Notes: generated by a model from the letters alone, not told the origin. A stretch of 64,000 nt of DNA from Rhodanobacter humi (GCF_041107455.1 NZ_JBGBPY010000001.1:1798001-1862000), one strand, 5' to 3'; positions 48,932-59,022 are shown, counted from the stretch's first letter. Numbers and translations: made by a program.

Positions 48932-49675
48932 TTATTTCGCTTTCCCCTGGTTGGCGACGGCGGCCATCTTCGCTTCGATCGCGGCGGCGTCGCCGAGGTA
49001 GTAGCGCTTGAGCGGCTTCAGCTCGGCGTCGAATTCGTACACCAGCGGCACGCCGTTCGGGATGTTCATCTCCACGATGTCGGCGTCGGAGATGCCGTCC
49101 AGGTACTTCACCAGCGCACGCAGCGAGTTGCCGTGCGCGGCGACCACCACGCGCTGGCCGGCCTTGATCGCCGGCGCCAGCACCTCGTGCCAGTACGGCA
49201 GCACGCGGGCCACGGTGTCCTTCAGGCACTCGGTGTCGGGAATCTGCGCAGGCTTGAGCGCGGCGTAGCGCGGGTCGTGCACCGATTCGTTCTTGTCGCG
49301 CTCCAGCGGCGGCGGCGGGATGTCGTAGCTGCGGCGCCACACCTTCACCTGCGCGTCGCCGTACTTCGCCGCCGTTTCGGCCTTGTTGAGGCCGGTGAGC
49401 GCACCGTAGTGGCGTTCGTTGAGGCGCCAGTCGGTGTGCACCGGCAGCCACGACATCTCCATCGCGTCGAGCACGCCCCACAGCGTGTGCACCGCGCGCT
49501 TCAGCACCGAGGTGTGCGCCACGTCGAACGCATAGCCCTCGCGCTTCAGCAGCTCGCCCGCCTCGCGCGCCTCCTCGGCGCCCAGCGCGGTGAGGTCCAC
49601 GTCGGCCCAGCCGCTGAAGCGGTTGTCGAGGTTCCATTGCGACTGGCCGTGGCGGATCAGGACGAGCTTGTGCAT
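48932..49675 (-). CDS. gpmA: 2,3-bisphosphoglycerate-dependent phosphoglycerate mutase
   Basis: A 247-residue glycolytic enzyme interconverting 3- and 2-phosphoglycerate through a phosphohistidine. The catalytic RHGQSQWN (His near residue 9) and the second histidine in [10 protein letters not shown] are present, with acid E in [16 protein letters not shown]. The length matches E. coli GpmA (250 aa). The segment [14 protein letters not shown] and [12 protein letters not shown] are family blocks. It is transcribed alone on the minus strand and ends at a perfect palindrome. The start ATG is preceded by a plausible Shine-Dalgarno. No unusual features. Confidence 0.97.
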   Translation of the reverse strand: MHKLVLIRHGQSQWNLDNRFSGWADVDLTALGAEEAREAGELLKREGYAFDVAHTSVLKRAVHTLWGVLDAMEMSWLPVHTDWRLNERHYGALTGLNKAETAAKYGDAQVKVWRRSYDIPPPPLERDKNESVHDPRYAALKPAQIPDTECLKDTVARVLPYWHEVLAPAIKAGQRVVVAAHGNSLRALVKYLDGISDADIVEMNIPNGVPLVYEFDAELKPLKRYYLGDAAAIEAKMAAVANQGKAK

Positions 49676-49802
49676 GGCGTGGATTCTCGGCGGGGAAGGA
49701 CGGAATGGTAGCGGCAGCTGCCGCCCCTGCCAAAGGTCACATCAACCGTTTGCCCCCACGACGCATCCCAGTCCCTGCCATTCCATGAAACGGAGTCACG
49801 CC

Positions 49803-50453
49803 ATGCGCCGCATCCTGCTTGCACTCGCCCTCCTCCTGCCGCTGGCGGCCGTCGCCGCGGACAACGACATCGACAAGGTCAACGGCAGCGTGCAGGTGGA
49901 CGCCGGCCAACATGCCGGCGACGTCAGCTCGGTGAACGGCAGCGTGCACATCGGCGATCACGCCGTGGTGCAGAAGGCCAGCACCGTCAACGGCTCGGTG
50001 GACCTCGGCGCGCAGGCGCGCGCCGGCGAACTGGGCACCGTCAACGGGGCGATCCGGCTCGCCGCCGGCAGCCAGGTGGACGGCAAGGTCGAGGCGGTCA
50101 ACGGCGCCATCACCCTGGCGCAGGGCGCGCAGGTGAGCGGCCACCTCTCCAACGTCAACGGCGCGATCACCCTGGACGCCGCCCACGTCGCCGGCGGCCT
50201 CGAAACCGTGGCCGGCGACATCACCGTGGGCGCCGGCTCGCATGTCGAGGGCGGCATCCTGGTCGACAAGCCGAACAACGGCTGGTTCCGCTGGGGCAGC
50301 GAGCGCAAGCCGGTGATCGTGATCGGCCCGCACGCGGTGGTGCAGGGCACGCTGGAGTTCCGCCGCGAGGTGGTGCTCAAGGTCAGCGACAGCGCGCAGA
50401 TCGGGACGGTGAAGGGAGCCACGGCGGAGAAGTTCAGCGGCGCCACGCCGTAA
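49803..50453 (+). CDS. Exported beta-helix repeat protein (bactofilin-like, VNG-motif repeats)
   Basis: A 216-residue exported protein. CGGAG precedes ATG 49803, which opens a signal peptide (MRRILLALALLLPLAAVAA, residues 1-19). The mature part is built of at least seven 18-19-residue coils of the type (V)NG(S/A)(V/I)-x-L at 18-19-residue spacing: VNGSVQVDAG, VNGSVHIGDH, VNGSVDLGAQ, VNGAIRLAAG, VNGAITLAQG, VNGAITLDAA, VAGDITVGAG. This is the pattern of a right-handed parallel beta-helix as in bactofilins and polymer-forming proteins. The C-terminal 45 residues (SERKPVIVIGPHAVVQG) appear to cap the helix. The location is probably periplasmic, and function unknown. It stands alone. Confidence 0.8.
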   Translation: MRRILLALALLLPLAAVAADNDIDKVNGSVQVDAGQHAGDVSSVNGSVHIGDHAVVQKASTVNGSVDLGAQARAGELGTVNGAIRLAAGSQVDGKVEAVNGAITLAQGAQVSGHLSNVNGAITLDAAHVAGGLETVAGDITVGAGSHVEGGILVDKPNNGWFRWGSERKPVIVIGPHAVVQGTLEFRREVVLKVSDSAQIGTVKGATAEKFSGATP

Positions 50454-50538
50454 GCCGCGACCCGGCATTCACCACCGCAACGGAACACTCTAACCATTGC
50501 CGCGAGCCATCGTCCGGATGGCTCGCCCGGAGCTTGCC

Positions 50539-50760
50539 ATGAACACCCGTATCCTCGCCGCGGCCGTCGTCGTCGCGGTGCTGGCCGGCTGCGCCAGCAC
50601 ACCTCTGAACCGCGTCGCGCTGCGCCAGCACGCCGAACGCAGTTGCCGCGTCCAGTCCACCGTATCGAAGGCTTATGCCATCGACGGCACGGGTGTGGGC
50701 ATGCGCAGCGTCGCCTATGCCCGCTGCCTGCGCACCGCGGGTTTCAGGGCCGAGGCCTGA
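50539..50760 (+). CDS. Small lipoprotein, hypothetical
   Basis: A 73-residue protein. ATG 50539 follows CCCGGAGC, and the signal (MNTRILAAAVVVAVL) ends in the lipobox LAGC, giving lipidation at Cys18 of AGCAST. The mature 55 residues contain two further Cys (RSCRVQST, ARCLRTAG). It ends eight bases before the convergent HemF stop. It is too small for family recognition and has no function call. Confidence 0.68.
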   Translation: MNTRILAAAVVVAVLAGCASTPLNRVALRQHAERSCRVQSTVSKAYAIDGTGVGMRSVAYARCLRTAGFRAEA

Positions 50761-50768
50761 GACGAGCG

Positions 50769-51701
<933 letters not shown>

Positions 51702-51845
51702 TTAGCAAGAGCGGTCGCCGTCACCGCTGCGACGAGGCGTCGCGCGGGTTTGTCCGGGATCAGGGGCGCACCGCAGCTGAACGCACCTGCGCCGCCGGCG
51801 ACATGCAAGCTAGGCAGCGCGGAAGGCGCTCGCTAGGCTGGCGCG

Positions 51846-53042
51846 ATGACGACACCGATGCGCCCGCTCGCGGTCAGCGCCTGCACGGTCAGCTCCGCGC
51901 TCGGCAGCGGGCTGCAAACCCAGCACGACGCGTTGCGGCACGGCCGCGGCGGCCTGCGGCCCAATGATTTCGGCAGCGCGCCGCGGCTGGGCTGGGTCGG
52001 CCGCGTCAACGGCGTGGAAACCACGGCGCTGCCGCCTGCACTGGCCGGCTGGGATTGCCGCAACAACCGCCTCGCCTGGCTGGGCCTGCAGCAGGACGGA
52101 TTCCTCGACCGCGTGCACGCGGCGCGCACGCGCTACGGCGCGCGCCGCGTGGCGCTGCTGCTCGGCACCTCCACCGCCAGCATCGGCGCCACCGAGGAGG
52201 CGTATCGCCGGCTCGACGCCGACGGCCGTTTCCCCGCCGACCTGCGTCGCCCAGCGCTGCACGCGCCGGATTCGCTGAGCGCGTTCGCCGCCGCCGCACT
52301 GGCGCTGGAAGGACCTTGCCTCACGGTCTCCACCGCCTGCTCGTCCAGCGCCAAGGTGTTCGCCAGCGCCGCGCGGTTGATCGAACTCGACCTCGCCGAC
52401 GCGGCCGTGGTGGGCGGCGTGGACAGCCTCTGCGACAACGTGCTGTTCGGCTTCAATGCGCTGGAGCTGATCTCGCCTGCCGCCTGCCGCCCGTTCGACG
52501 CGGCGCGCGACGGCATCTCGATCGGCGAGGCGGCCGGCTTCGCGCTGCTGGAACGCATCGACGCCGCGCCGCGGGCGCCGCGCCTGCTCGGCTACGGCGA
52601 GGCCAGCGACGCGTGGCACATGTCCTCGCCGCACCCCGAAGGCCACGGCGCGGAGCTGGCGCTGGACGCGGCACTGGCCCGTGCCGGCATCGGCGCCGCG
52701 CAAGTCGGCTACGTGAACCTGCACGGCACCGCCAGCCGGCAGAACGACGCGATGGAAGCCGCCTTGCTGGCGCGCCGCTTCCCCGCGACCACGCGCGCGA
52801 GTTCGACCAAGGGCTTCACCGGCCATACGCTGGGCGCGGCGGGCATCGTCGAGGCCACGATCGCGCTGCAGGCGATCGAGCACGGCTTCGTGCCCGGCAA
52901 CCTCGGCGCCGCCACGCCCGATCCCGCCTGCGGGCCGCAGTTCGCGTGGCAGAACGAAACGCGACGCGTGGATGTGGCGCTGAGCAATTCCTTCGGCTTC
53001 GGCGGCAACAATGCCTGCCTCGTGTTCGGGCGCTCGCCATGA
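51846..53042 (+). CDS. Beta-ketoacyl-ACP synthase II-like ketosynthase (aryl-polyene/xanthomonadin locus)
   Basis: A 398-residue condensing enzyme. The catalytic triad is complete: C165 (VSTACSSS), H293 (NLHGTAS) and H327 (KGFTGHTLG). The start ATG 51846 fits, and the end FGFGGNNACLVFGR is a typical KS C-terminus. A FabF-like member beside a KS-like chain-length partner and an LPLAT/ACP pair is the pattern of aryl-polyene (xanthomonadin-like) biosynthesis. It would extend the polyene chain by two carbons per cycle. Its stop overlaps the next gene's start by ATGA. Regulation is not visible; hemF is divergent. Confidence 0.88.
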   Translation: MTTPMRPLAVSACTVSSALGSGLQTQHDALRHGRGGLRPNDFGSAPRLGWVGRVNGVETTALPPALAGWDCRNNRLAWLGLQQDGFLDRVHAARTRYGARRVALLLGTSTASIGATEEAYRRLDADGRFPADLRRPALHAPDSLSAFAAAALALEGPCLTVSTACSSSAKVFASAARLIELDLADAAVVGGVDSLCDNVLFGFNALELISPAACRPFDAARDGISIGEAAGFALLERIDAAPRAPRLLGYGEASDAWHMSSPHPEGHGAELALDAALARAGIGAAQVGYVNLHGTASRQNDAMEAALLARRFPATTRASSTKGFTGHTLGAAGIVEATIALQAIEHGFVPGNLGAATPDPACGPQFAWQNETRRVDVALSNSFGFGGNNACLVFGRSP

Positions 53043-53830
53043 AGCCACTGGATCTGTTCGTCGAGGGCATCGGGTTGTGGTCGCCGCAGTTCGCGGACTT
53101 CGCCGCCTTGCGCGCCCGACTCAATGGCGACGCGCCGGTCGCACCCGCCGCGCCGACCGCCGCGCTGCTGCCCGCGAACGAACGCCGCCGTGCACCGGAG
53201 AGCGTGCGGCTCGCAGTGGAAGTCGCCGGCCAGGCGCTGGCGATGAGCGGCCGCGATCCCGCCACGCTGGCCTGCGTGTTCGCCTCGGCGCACGGCGACC
53301 AGGCGATCACCGACGCGATCTGCAGCACGCTGGCGCGTGCGCCGGCCGAGCTCTCGCCCACCCGCTTCCACCATTCCGTGCACAACGCGCCGGCCGGCTA
53401 CTGGACCATCGCCACCGGCTGCCGCGCGCCGTCCAGCGCGGTCTGCGCCGGCGCCCGCAGCTTTGCCGCCGCACTGCTGGAAGCGTCCGCCCAGGCACTG
53501 GCCGAACAGCGTCCGGTGCTGCTGGCATGCAGCGACATCGCGGGACACGGCCCGCTGCTGGAAATGACCGGCTGCGACCGCCCCTTCGGCTGTGCGCTGC
53601 TGCTGGCGCCGGAAGCGGGCGCGACCACGCTGGCGCGGCTGCGACTGGAGCTGCCCGCGGATCACGCCTCGTCCACGCCGCCGCCCGCTACGCTGGCCGA
53701 TGCGGCGGTCGGCAATCCCGCCGCCGCCGCGTTGCCGCTGCTGGCACTGCTGGCCGGAGCCGGCGGCCGCTGCCGGCTTGAGCTCGCCACCGCGCTGGAC
53801 CTGCTGATAGCCGTGGAGCCCGCTGCGTGA
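53039..53830 (+). CDS. Beta-ketoacyl synthase-like chain-length-factor protein
   Basis: A 263-residue protein with ketosynthase N-terminal homology but without the catalytic Cys: at the nucleophile position the sequence reads TGCRAPSSAVCAG, not TACSS. Conserved surroundings are VFASAHGDQAITDAICSTL, RFHHSVHNAPAGYWTIATG and VLLACSDIAG. It fits the KS-like partner subunit (ApeC-like) found next to the catalytic KS in aryl-polyene clusters, which may set chain length. It is translationally coupled to the genes on both sides (ATGA and GTGA overlaps). Its length is shorter than a full KS because the C-terminal half is missing, as usual for this group. Confidence 0.83.
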   Translation: MKPLDLFVEGIGLWSPQFADFAALRARLNGDAPVAPAAPTAALLPANERRRAPESVRLAVEVAGQALAMSGRDPATLACVFASAHGDQAITDAICSTLARAPAELSPTRFHHSVHNAPAGYWTIATGCRAPSSAVCAGARSFAAALLEASAQALAEQRPVLLACSDIAGHGPLLEMTGCDRPFGCALLLAPEAGATTLARLRLELPADHASSTPPPATLADAAVGNPAAAALPLLALLAGAGGRCRLELATALDLLIAVEPAA

Positions 53831-54597
53831 ACCCCGCCCTGCCCCGCTGGTGCGTGCTGATTCCCTGCCTCAACGAGGAGGCGGCGATCCGCGGCGTGGT
53901 CGAGTCGGTGCTGGCCCTGAACGTCCCCGTCATCGTGGTGGACGACGGCTCGGACGACCGCACGCCGGAGATCCTGGCCACGTTGCCGGTGACCGTGCTG
54001 CGCCACGACCACCGCCAAGGCAAGGGCCAGGCCCTGCGCGACGGCTTCCGCGAGGCGCTGCGCCAGGGCTACGAGGCGGTACTGACGATGGACGGCGACG
54101 GCCAGCACCTGGCGGCCGACATCCCGCGCATCGTGGCCGCCGCCGCCGCGTATCCCGGCCAGCTGGTGATCGCCGCGCGCCTGCTCGACAAGGCACAGCA
54201 GCCGAAGGCACGCCGCCGTGCGAACGCGTTCGCCGACTGGGGCATTTCCTGGGGTTGCGGCCAGCCGGTGGCGGACACCCAGAGCGGCCAGCGCTGGTAT
54301 CCGCGCGCCGCACTGGACCTGGTCGACCTGCCGGCGCAGAACTTCGTGTTCGAGGCGGCGATCCTGATCGCGGCCTCGCGCGAGTTGGGCATGGGCGTGG
54401 TCGCGGTGCCGATCGCCTCGCGCTATCCGCCCGGCGCCCGCGCCAGCCACCTGCGGCCGGTGCGCGACACCTTGCGCATCACCGCGTACACGGTCGGCCG
54501 CGTGCTGCACTACGGCCGCGTGGCGGAAAGCTACCGGCGCTCGCACACCGCGCCGCGGGTGATCGACGACATGCGCGACCCGCTGGTCAGCGTGTAG
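53827..54597 (+). CDS. Family 2 glycosyltransferase
   Basis: A 256-residue GT-A enzyme. The start is GTG 53827, overlapping the previous stop (GTGA). The nucleotide-binding strand VLIPCLNEEAAIRGVV and VIVVDDGSDDRT are present, followed by the metal-binding motif LTMDGDGQH. No membrane helix is predicted in the first half; the C-terminal part (HLRPVRDTLRITAYTVGRVLHY) could associate with the membrane. In aryl-polyene clusters a GT2 of this kind is thought to transfer a sugar or act in lipid attachment. The acceptor is unknown. It is the last gene of the KS-KS-GT operon; a large hairpin repeat follows. Confidence 0.86.
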   Translation: MNPALPRWCVLIPCLNEEAAIRGVVESVLALNVPVIVVDDGSDDRTPEILATLPVTVLRHDHRQGKGQALRDGFREALRQGYEAVLTMDGDGQHLAADIPRIVAAAAAYPGQLVIAARLLDKAQQPKARRRANAFADWGISWGCGQPVADTQSGQRWYPRAALDLVDLPAQNFVFEAAILIAASRELGMGVVAVPIASRYPPGARASHLRPVRDTLRITAYTVGRVLHYGRVAESYRRSHTAPRVIDDMRDPLVSV

Positions 54598-54599
54598 CA

Positions 54600-54739
54600 G
54601 CGCACCCTGTGCGCGATGGGGAGGAGTGAGTGAAGAGGAGTGAGAAGTGAGAGAAGAGAGCAGGGCGCCCCGCTTCTCATGCTTTCTCTATCCACTCACT
54701 TCTCTTCACTCACTTCCAGCTGTCGCGCACAGGGTGCGC
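54600..54739. repeat. Long hairpin repeat of the GAGTGAGTGAAG family, copy 2
   Basis: Perfect 17-bp outer arms, GCGCACCCTGTGCGCGA (54600-54616) and its complement (54723-54739), enclose a purine-rich left side with GGAGTGAGTGAAGAGGAGTG and a pyrimidine-rich right side with CACTCACTTCTCTTCACTCA. The whole 140-bp stretch sits between the convergent GT2 and acyltransferase genes and would fold into one hairpin able to end both transcripts. Confidence 0.75.
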
Positions 54740-54741
54740 TC

Positions 54742-55668
54742 CTACGGAGATGCAGAACCGTCGCCGGGCCGTTGCCAGAAATCGTGGAAGTTGAACCAGT
54801 TGTACGGCGCCACCCGCACGTAGTGTTCCAGCCGCTGCGCGTAGCGCGTCAGCAGCGCGTCCAGCGCCGGGCCGCGCTGCTCGCGCGGAATCGCCACGCA
54901 CTCGGCGAACGGCTCGAACACCAGCCGGTAGCGGTTGCCGCCCAGGTACAGGCCGAAGCACAGCAGCACCGGCACCTTGAGCGCGTTCGCCAGCAGCCAC
55001 GGCCCCACCGGCAGCGGCGCCGGCGCACCGAGGAAATCCACCGCGCGTTGCGCCTCGTGCCCGCCCGCGCGGTCGGCCAGCAGCGCCACCATCGCACCCT
55101 GCCGGCACGCCTCGGCGGCGGCCAGCACCACGTGCGCGCCGCCTTGCGCGGCATCGATCACCGCCGCGCCCACATCCGGCGCCAGCGCCTCCAGCAGCTC
55201 GGTCATCGCCGGCGTCCTGCCCTTGTCCAGCACCACGCGCAACGGCACGTCGGGACGCCGCGCGCCGAGCACGCGCAAGGCTTCGAAGCTGCCCTGGTGC
55301 GAACCGACCAGCAGCACGCCGCGGCCTTCGGCAATCCGCCGTTCCAGTTCCGCCAACCCCTCGATCTCGATCGCGAAGCCGCGTTCGCCGTGCGCGAGCA
55401 GGAAGATCCGGTCCAGCGTGGTGACCGCGTAGGCGTGGAACTGGCGCAGCATCGGCCACGGGCCGGGCGGGTGCCCGAACACCCGCGCGAGGTATTGCCG
55501 CGAGGCGCGCCGCTCGGCGCCGCGGCGCAGGAAGAAATAGAGCGTCACGGGATACATCAGCAGTCGGCAGAAGCGCCGGCCGCCGCGCAGCGCCAGCAGC
55601 CGGATCAGCCGGTACGCGAAGCGGCTGCCGCCTTCGCGATGCTGGCGCCAGTGCGTGGCCTCGCTCAT
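54742..55668 (-). CDS. LpxL/HtrB-family acyltransferase (aryl-polyene locus)
   Basis: A 308-residue membrane-associated acyltransferase. The LPLAT motif GVLLVGSHQGSFEALRVLG (the H-x4-E equivalent is H-Q-G-S-F-E) is intact, with the second block LLADRAGGHEAQRAVDFLGAPAP and the C-terminal YNWFNFHDFW. Aryl-polyene loci contain such an acyltransferase to move the finished polyene from ACP to its acceptor. ATG 55668 opens the usual HWRQHREGGSRFAYRLIRLL block. It follows the ACP gene on the minus strand after 13 bp and is co-transcribed with it. Confidence 0.86.
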   Translation of the reverse strand: MSEATHWRQHREGGSRFAYRLIRLLALRGGRRFCRLLMYPVTLYFFLRRGAERRASRQYLARVFGHPPGPWPMLRQFHAYAVTTLDRIFLLAHGERGFAIEIEGLAELERRIAEGRGVLLVGSHQGSFEALRVLGARRPDVPLRVVLDKGRTPAMTELLEALAPDVGAAVIDAAQGGAHVVLAAAEACRQGAMVALLADRAGGHEAQRAVDFLGAPAPLPVGPWLLANALKVPVLLCFGLYLGGNRYRLVFEPFAECVAIPREQRGPALDALLTRYAQRLEHYVRVAPYNWFNFHDFWQRPGDGSASP

Positions 55669-55681
55669 GCCGCAGGCGGCT

Positions 55682-55954
55682 TCAGCCGGGCGCGCGATGC
55701 GCTTCGACGAACGCGCTCAAGCCGCGCAGGCTGGCGAAGATGCGCTGGTTGTCGGGGTGGTCCGAGCGCAGCTGGAAGCCGTAGCGCTTGGACACCGCCA
55801 GCGCGATCTCCAGCGCGTCGATCGAATCCAGCCCCAGCTCGCCGCCGAACAGCGGCGCGTCCGGATCGATCTTCGCGGGATCGACCGCTTCGAGGTTCAG
55901 GCTTTCCACGATCAGGGTGGCCAGCTCGTGCTGGGCAGGAGTCAATTCGGCCAT
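55682..55954 (-). CDS. Acyl carrier protein (aryl-polyene/xanthomonadin type)
   Basis: A 90-residue acyl carrier protein. S44 in G-L-D-S-I-D is the 4'-phosphopantetheine attachment site (FGGELGLDSIDALEI). The start ATG 55954 is chosen because the homology begins MAELTPAQHELATLIVESLN; upstream in-frame codons up to 56101 lie inside the XanB2 start region and are unlikely. The Shine-Dalgarno is weak. ACPs of this type carry the polyene intermediates, not primary fatty acids. The promoter region between it and xanB2 is only 58 bp and is shared by the divergent genes. Confidence 0.9.
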   Translation of the reverse strand: MAELTPAQHELATLIVESLNLEAVDPAKIDPDAPLFGGELGLDSIDALEIALAVSKRYGFQLRSDHPDNQRIFASLRGLSAFVEAHRAPG

Positions 55955-56012
55955 GTGCGCGGAAACTCGGGAAACGTCGTCGAAACGGTGAAAAGCAGTA
56001 GCGAAGTGTAAC

Positions 56013-57035
56013 ATGGAGCCCTTGTCTTTCCCGGTTGCACGTATGGTCGAGGGTTGTGAAAGTCGATGGGCCGAGGCCGGCCTTGCGCGCGCGCCGCGCA
56101 TTTCCTATCGCATGAACGATGCCGCCGCCCTGCTGGCCGAGCCCGGCACGCTGGCGGTGTTCGGCTTCGGCGGCCACGCTGCGGACACCGACGACCCGCG
56201 CTGGCTGCGCGTTCCGCTGGAAGCCTTCGACGCGCCCGCATCGCTGGAAGCCTGGCAGGTCGACGGGCCGGTGCAGCACGGCCGCCACGGTGCGCTGCGC
56301 TGGTCGGCCGGTGGCAGCTGGCTGTACGCCGCGCTGGAACTGGATGAACGCGAACACGGCGGCCCCGCCGGCGCGGCCCGCGTCGCCTACGCGCAGTTGC
56401 GCGAGTTCATCGGCGGCCGCGATGAACGCCAGGTGCTGCGCCTCTGGAACTACCAAGGCGCGATCAACCAGGGCGACGGCGACACCGAGCGCTACAAGCT
56501 GTTCTGCGACGGCCGCGCCGAGGGTTGCGGCGACTGGTTCGCCGGCGGCTATCCCGCCGCCACCGCGATCGGCCATCACGGCGATCCGCACCTGCTGCAG
56601 GTCTACCTGCTGGCCAGCGCGCAGGCCGGCACCGCGGTGGAGAATCCGCGCCAGGTCAGCGCCTGGCGCTACCCGCGCCAGTACGGCCGCACCGCGCCCG
56701 GCTTCGCCCGCGCGATGCGCCTGCCCGCGCAGGACGCGCTGGCGATCTCCGGCACCGCCGCCGTGGTGGGCCACGCCTCCGCCCACGCGGGCGATACCGC
56801 CGCGCAGCTCGACGAGATCCTGATCAACCTGGAAGCGCTGCTGGCCAGCGCCGGCATGCCCGCTGGCTTCGACACCCAGGCGCCGCTGAAGGCGTACGTG
56901 CGCCACCTCGCCGACGCACCGCGCGTACGCGAACGGCTGCAGCAGCGCCTCCCCGGCGTGCCCGTGCTGCTGCTGCACGGCGACGTCTGCCGCAGCGAGC
57001 TGCTGGTGGAACTGGATGGCTGGCGCTACGCCTGA
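56013..57035 (+). CDS. xanB2: XanB2-type chorismatase (3- and 4-hydroxybenzoate synthase)
   Basis: A 340-residue enzyme of the chorismatase (FkbO/Hyg5/XanB2) family. Diagnostic blocks are FGFGGHAADTDDPRWLRVPL, the central RLWNYQGAINQGDGDTERYK, and the late HASAHAGDTAAQLDEILINLEALL. XanB2 converts chorismate to 3- and 4-hydroxybenzoate and pyruvate; 3-hydroxybenzoate is the starter for xanthomonadin, and 4-hydroxybenzoate feeds ubiquinone. The gene lies divergent from the ACP/LPLAT pair and close to the KS genes, supporting an aryl-polyene role. The ATG at 56013 is the first available start; a downstream Met (MNDAAALLAEPG) is possible because the first 33 residues carry little homology that I can recall. 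Its end is 16 bp from the convergent glmU stop. Confidence 0.85.
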   Translation: MEPLSFPVARMVEGCESRWAEAGLARAPRISYRMNDAAALLAEPGTLAVFGFGGHAADTDDPRWLRVPLEAFDAPASLEAWQVDGPVQHGRHGALRWSAGGSWLYAALELDEREHGGPAGAARVAYAQLREFIGGRDERQVLRLWNYQGAINQGDGDTERYKLFCDGRAEGCGDWFAGGYPAATAIGHHGDPHLLQVYLLASAQAGTAVENPRQVSAWRYPRQYGRTAPGFARAMRLPAQDALAISGTAAVVGHASAHAGDTAAQLDEILINLEALLASAGMPAGFDTQAPLKAYVRHLADAPRVRERLQQRLPGVPVLLLHGDVCRSELLVELDGWRYA

Positions 57036-57051
57036 GGGTGCGGGAGAGCAC

Positions 57052-58425
57052 TCACGCCGGCTTCTTCGTTGGCCGCCGCCAGCCGTGCAGCGTGGCCTGT
57101 CGTCCGCGCGCGACGGTGAGTTCGCCCGCGGGGGCGTCGCGGGTGATCACCGAGCCGGCGCCGATGGTGGCTTGCGCGCCGATCGTCACCGGCGCCACCA
57201 GCGCGGCATTGGAGCCGATGAAGGCGCCGTCCTCGATGCGGGTGACGAACTTGTTCACGCCGTCGTAGTTGCAGGTGATGGTGCCGGCGCCCACGTTGAC
57301 GCCGCGGCCGATCACGGTGTCGCCGAGGTAGGACAGGTGGTTGGCCTTGCTGTTCTCGCCGATGCGGGTCTTCTTGGTCTCGACGAAGTTGCCCACGTGC
57401 ACGCCGGCGGCCAGTTCGGTGCCGGGACGCAGCCGCGCGAACGGACCGATCGTGCAGGGGCCGTGGGTGACCACGCCTTCCAGATCGCAATGCGCCTGCA
57501 CCACGGTGCCGGCGGCGAGCCGCACGTCCTTGAGCCGAACGAACGGGCCCACGCGCACCTCGTCGCCGAGACTCACCGCACCTTCGAGGATCACGTCGAT
57601 ATCCAGTTCCACGTCATGGCCGGCGTTCACGGCGCCACGCACGTCGATGCGTGCGGGATCGGCCAGTCGCACGCCGGCCCGCATCAGCGCGCCCGTGGCG
57701 CGCCGGCGGTATTCGGTTTCGAGCGTCGCGAGCTGCAGGGCATCGTTCGCGCCGGATGCCTCCACCGGATCGCTGCATTCCACGCTGAGCGCGGGGCGCT
57801 TCTCCTCGTTCGCCATCGCGAAGATGTCGGTGAGGTAGTACTCGCCCTGTGCGTTGTCGCGGTCGAGCCCGGCAATCCACACGCGCAGCGCGGCGGCGGG
57901 CGCGACGAGGATGCCGGTGTTGACCAGGTCGATCGCGCGCTGCTCGTCGTCGGCGTCCTTTTCCTCGATCACGCAGCGCACGTGACCGTTGCCGTCGCGC
58001 AGCACGCGGCCGTAGCCGCGCGGTTCGGCCACGCGGATCGCCAGCAGGCCGAAGCCGCCTTCCACCTGCGCCAGTTCGCGCAGGGTCCCGGCGCGGGTCA
58101 GCGGCACGTCGCCGTACAGCACCAGCACCTGCGCCGCATCGGGCACCTCGGGCAGCGCCTGCTCCACCGCGTGACCGGTGCCGAGGCGCTCGGCCTGCAG
58201 CACCCAATGCAAGTCATCCTGGCCTGCGAACGCGGCCCGCACCTGGTCGCCGCCGTGGCCGTACACCACGTGGATCGCCGCCGGCTGCAGCGCTCGCGCG
58301 GTGGCCAGCACGTGCGCCAGCAGCGGTCGCCCGGCCAGCGGCATCAGCACCTTGGGGTGCGTGGACTTCATGCGCGTGCCGGCGCCGGCGGCGAGGACGA
58401 TGACGTGAAGGGGGGCCTGGCTCAT
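57052..58425 (-). CDS. glmU: Bifunctional GlmU: GlcNAc-1-P uridyltransferase/glucosamine-1-P acetyltransferase
   Basis: A 457-residue enzyme making UDP-GlcNAc for peptidoglycan and LPS. The N-terminal nucleotidyltransferase domain (about 1-230) has [18 protein letters not shown] and YGDVPLTR; the C-terminal left-handed beta-helix (about 250-457) has the acetyl-CoA and hexapeptide repeats [20 protein letters not shown] and the catalytic region ANHLSYLGD. Length is normal (E. coli 456). Placement just beyond the atp operon is the common gammaproteobacterial arrangement. A lipoprotein gene and a terminator lie between the atp operon and glmU, so it has its own promoter. Confidence 0.97.
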   Translation of the reverse strand: MSQAPLHVIVLAAGAGTRMKSTHPKVLMPLAGRPLLAHVLATARALQPAAIHVVYGHGGDQVRAAFAGQDDLHWVLQAERLGTGHAVEQALPEVPDAAQVLVLYGDVPLTRAGTLRELAQVEGGFGLLAIRVAEPRGYGRVLRDGNGHVRCVIEEKDADDEQRAIDLVNTGILVAPAAALRVWIAGLDRDNAQGEYYLTDIFAMANEEKRPALSVECSDPVEASGANDALQLATLETEYRRRATGALMRAGVRLADPARIDVRGAVNAGHDVELDIDVILEGAVSLGDEVRVGPFVRLKDVRLAAGTVVQAHCDLEGVVTHGPCTIGPFARLRPGTELAAGVHVGNFVETKKTRIGENSKANHLSYLGDTVIGRGVNVGAGTITCNYDGVNKFVTRIEDGAFIGSNAALVAPVTIGAQATIGAGSVITRDAPAGELTVARGRQATLHGWRRPTKKPA

Positions 58426-58485
58426 GCGGGTCTGCCCTGACGTGGAGAATCCGCGGAGTCTATCAGCCCCCTGCCGGACGCCGGC

Positions 58486-59022
58486 TCAACCCTGCGCAGA
58501 CGCGGACATCACCGTCGCCTTGCCGGCATGGCACTCGAAGCGGAACGCGTAGCTCAGGCTGAACGGCTTGGTCTTGCTGTCCACCGCGTGGGTGTTGCCG
58601 TCCGCGTCCGCGGCCCAGTGGTTGATGCGCAACGGATTGAACTCCCACTGCAGCACTGCCGCGCGCGCGGCGGCGTAGAACAACGGACTGCGCGATGCGG
58701 CCGACACATCGTCCGTCGACAGATCACGCACGTCGCTGACCTTGCCCGCATCGTCCACGATCACCTGCACCCGCACCTCCTGCACCGGCGGGCAGGCCGC
58801 GAGTTGTTCCGGCGGATAGGCCGGCGTCACGCGCCGAAACGGCGTGGCACCCGTGGCGGTGTCACCGATCGCCAGCGGGTAATGCGCCACGTGGCCGTCG
58901 TCGAGCATCCGGTAACTGGCGGAGCCTTCGTTCGGCGCCCCGGCGGGCGGCGCGGCGACCGTGGCGCAGCCCGCCACGCCCAGCGCGAGCAAGCCCGGAG
59001 CCAGCAACCTGATGCGTGTCAT
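58486..59022 (-). CDS. Lipoprotein with TonB-C-like domain, hypothetical
   Basis: A 178-residue lipoprotein. The ATG at 59022 is preferred over one five codons upstream because GGAGAAGG lies at the correct spacing before it. The signal MTRIRLLAPGLLALGVAGC ends in a lipobox (Cys19). The mature domain has RRVTPAYPPEQLAACPPVQEVRVQVIVDDAGKVSDVRDL (described to residue about 100) and AVLQWEFNPLRING-type strand, which resemble the TonB C-terminal energy-transducer fold: V-x-P-x-Y-P early and Trp-x-F-x-P late. Function is unknown; such lipoproteins are common in Xanthomonadales. It is monocistronic. Confidence 0.68.
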   Translation of the reverse strand: MTRIRLLAPGLLALGVAGCATVAAPPAGAPNEGSASYRMLDDGHVAHYPLAIGDTATGATPFRRVTPAYPPEQLAACPPVQEVRVQVIVDDAGKVSDVRDLSTDDVSAASRSPLFYAAARAAVLQWEFNPLRINHWAADADGNTHAVDSKTKPFSLSYAFRFECHAGKATVMSASAQG

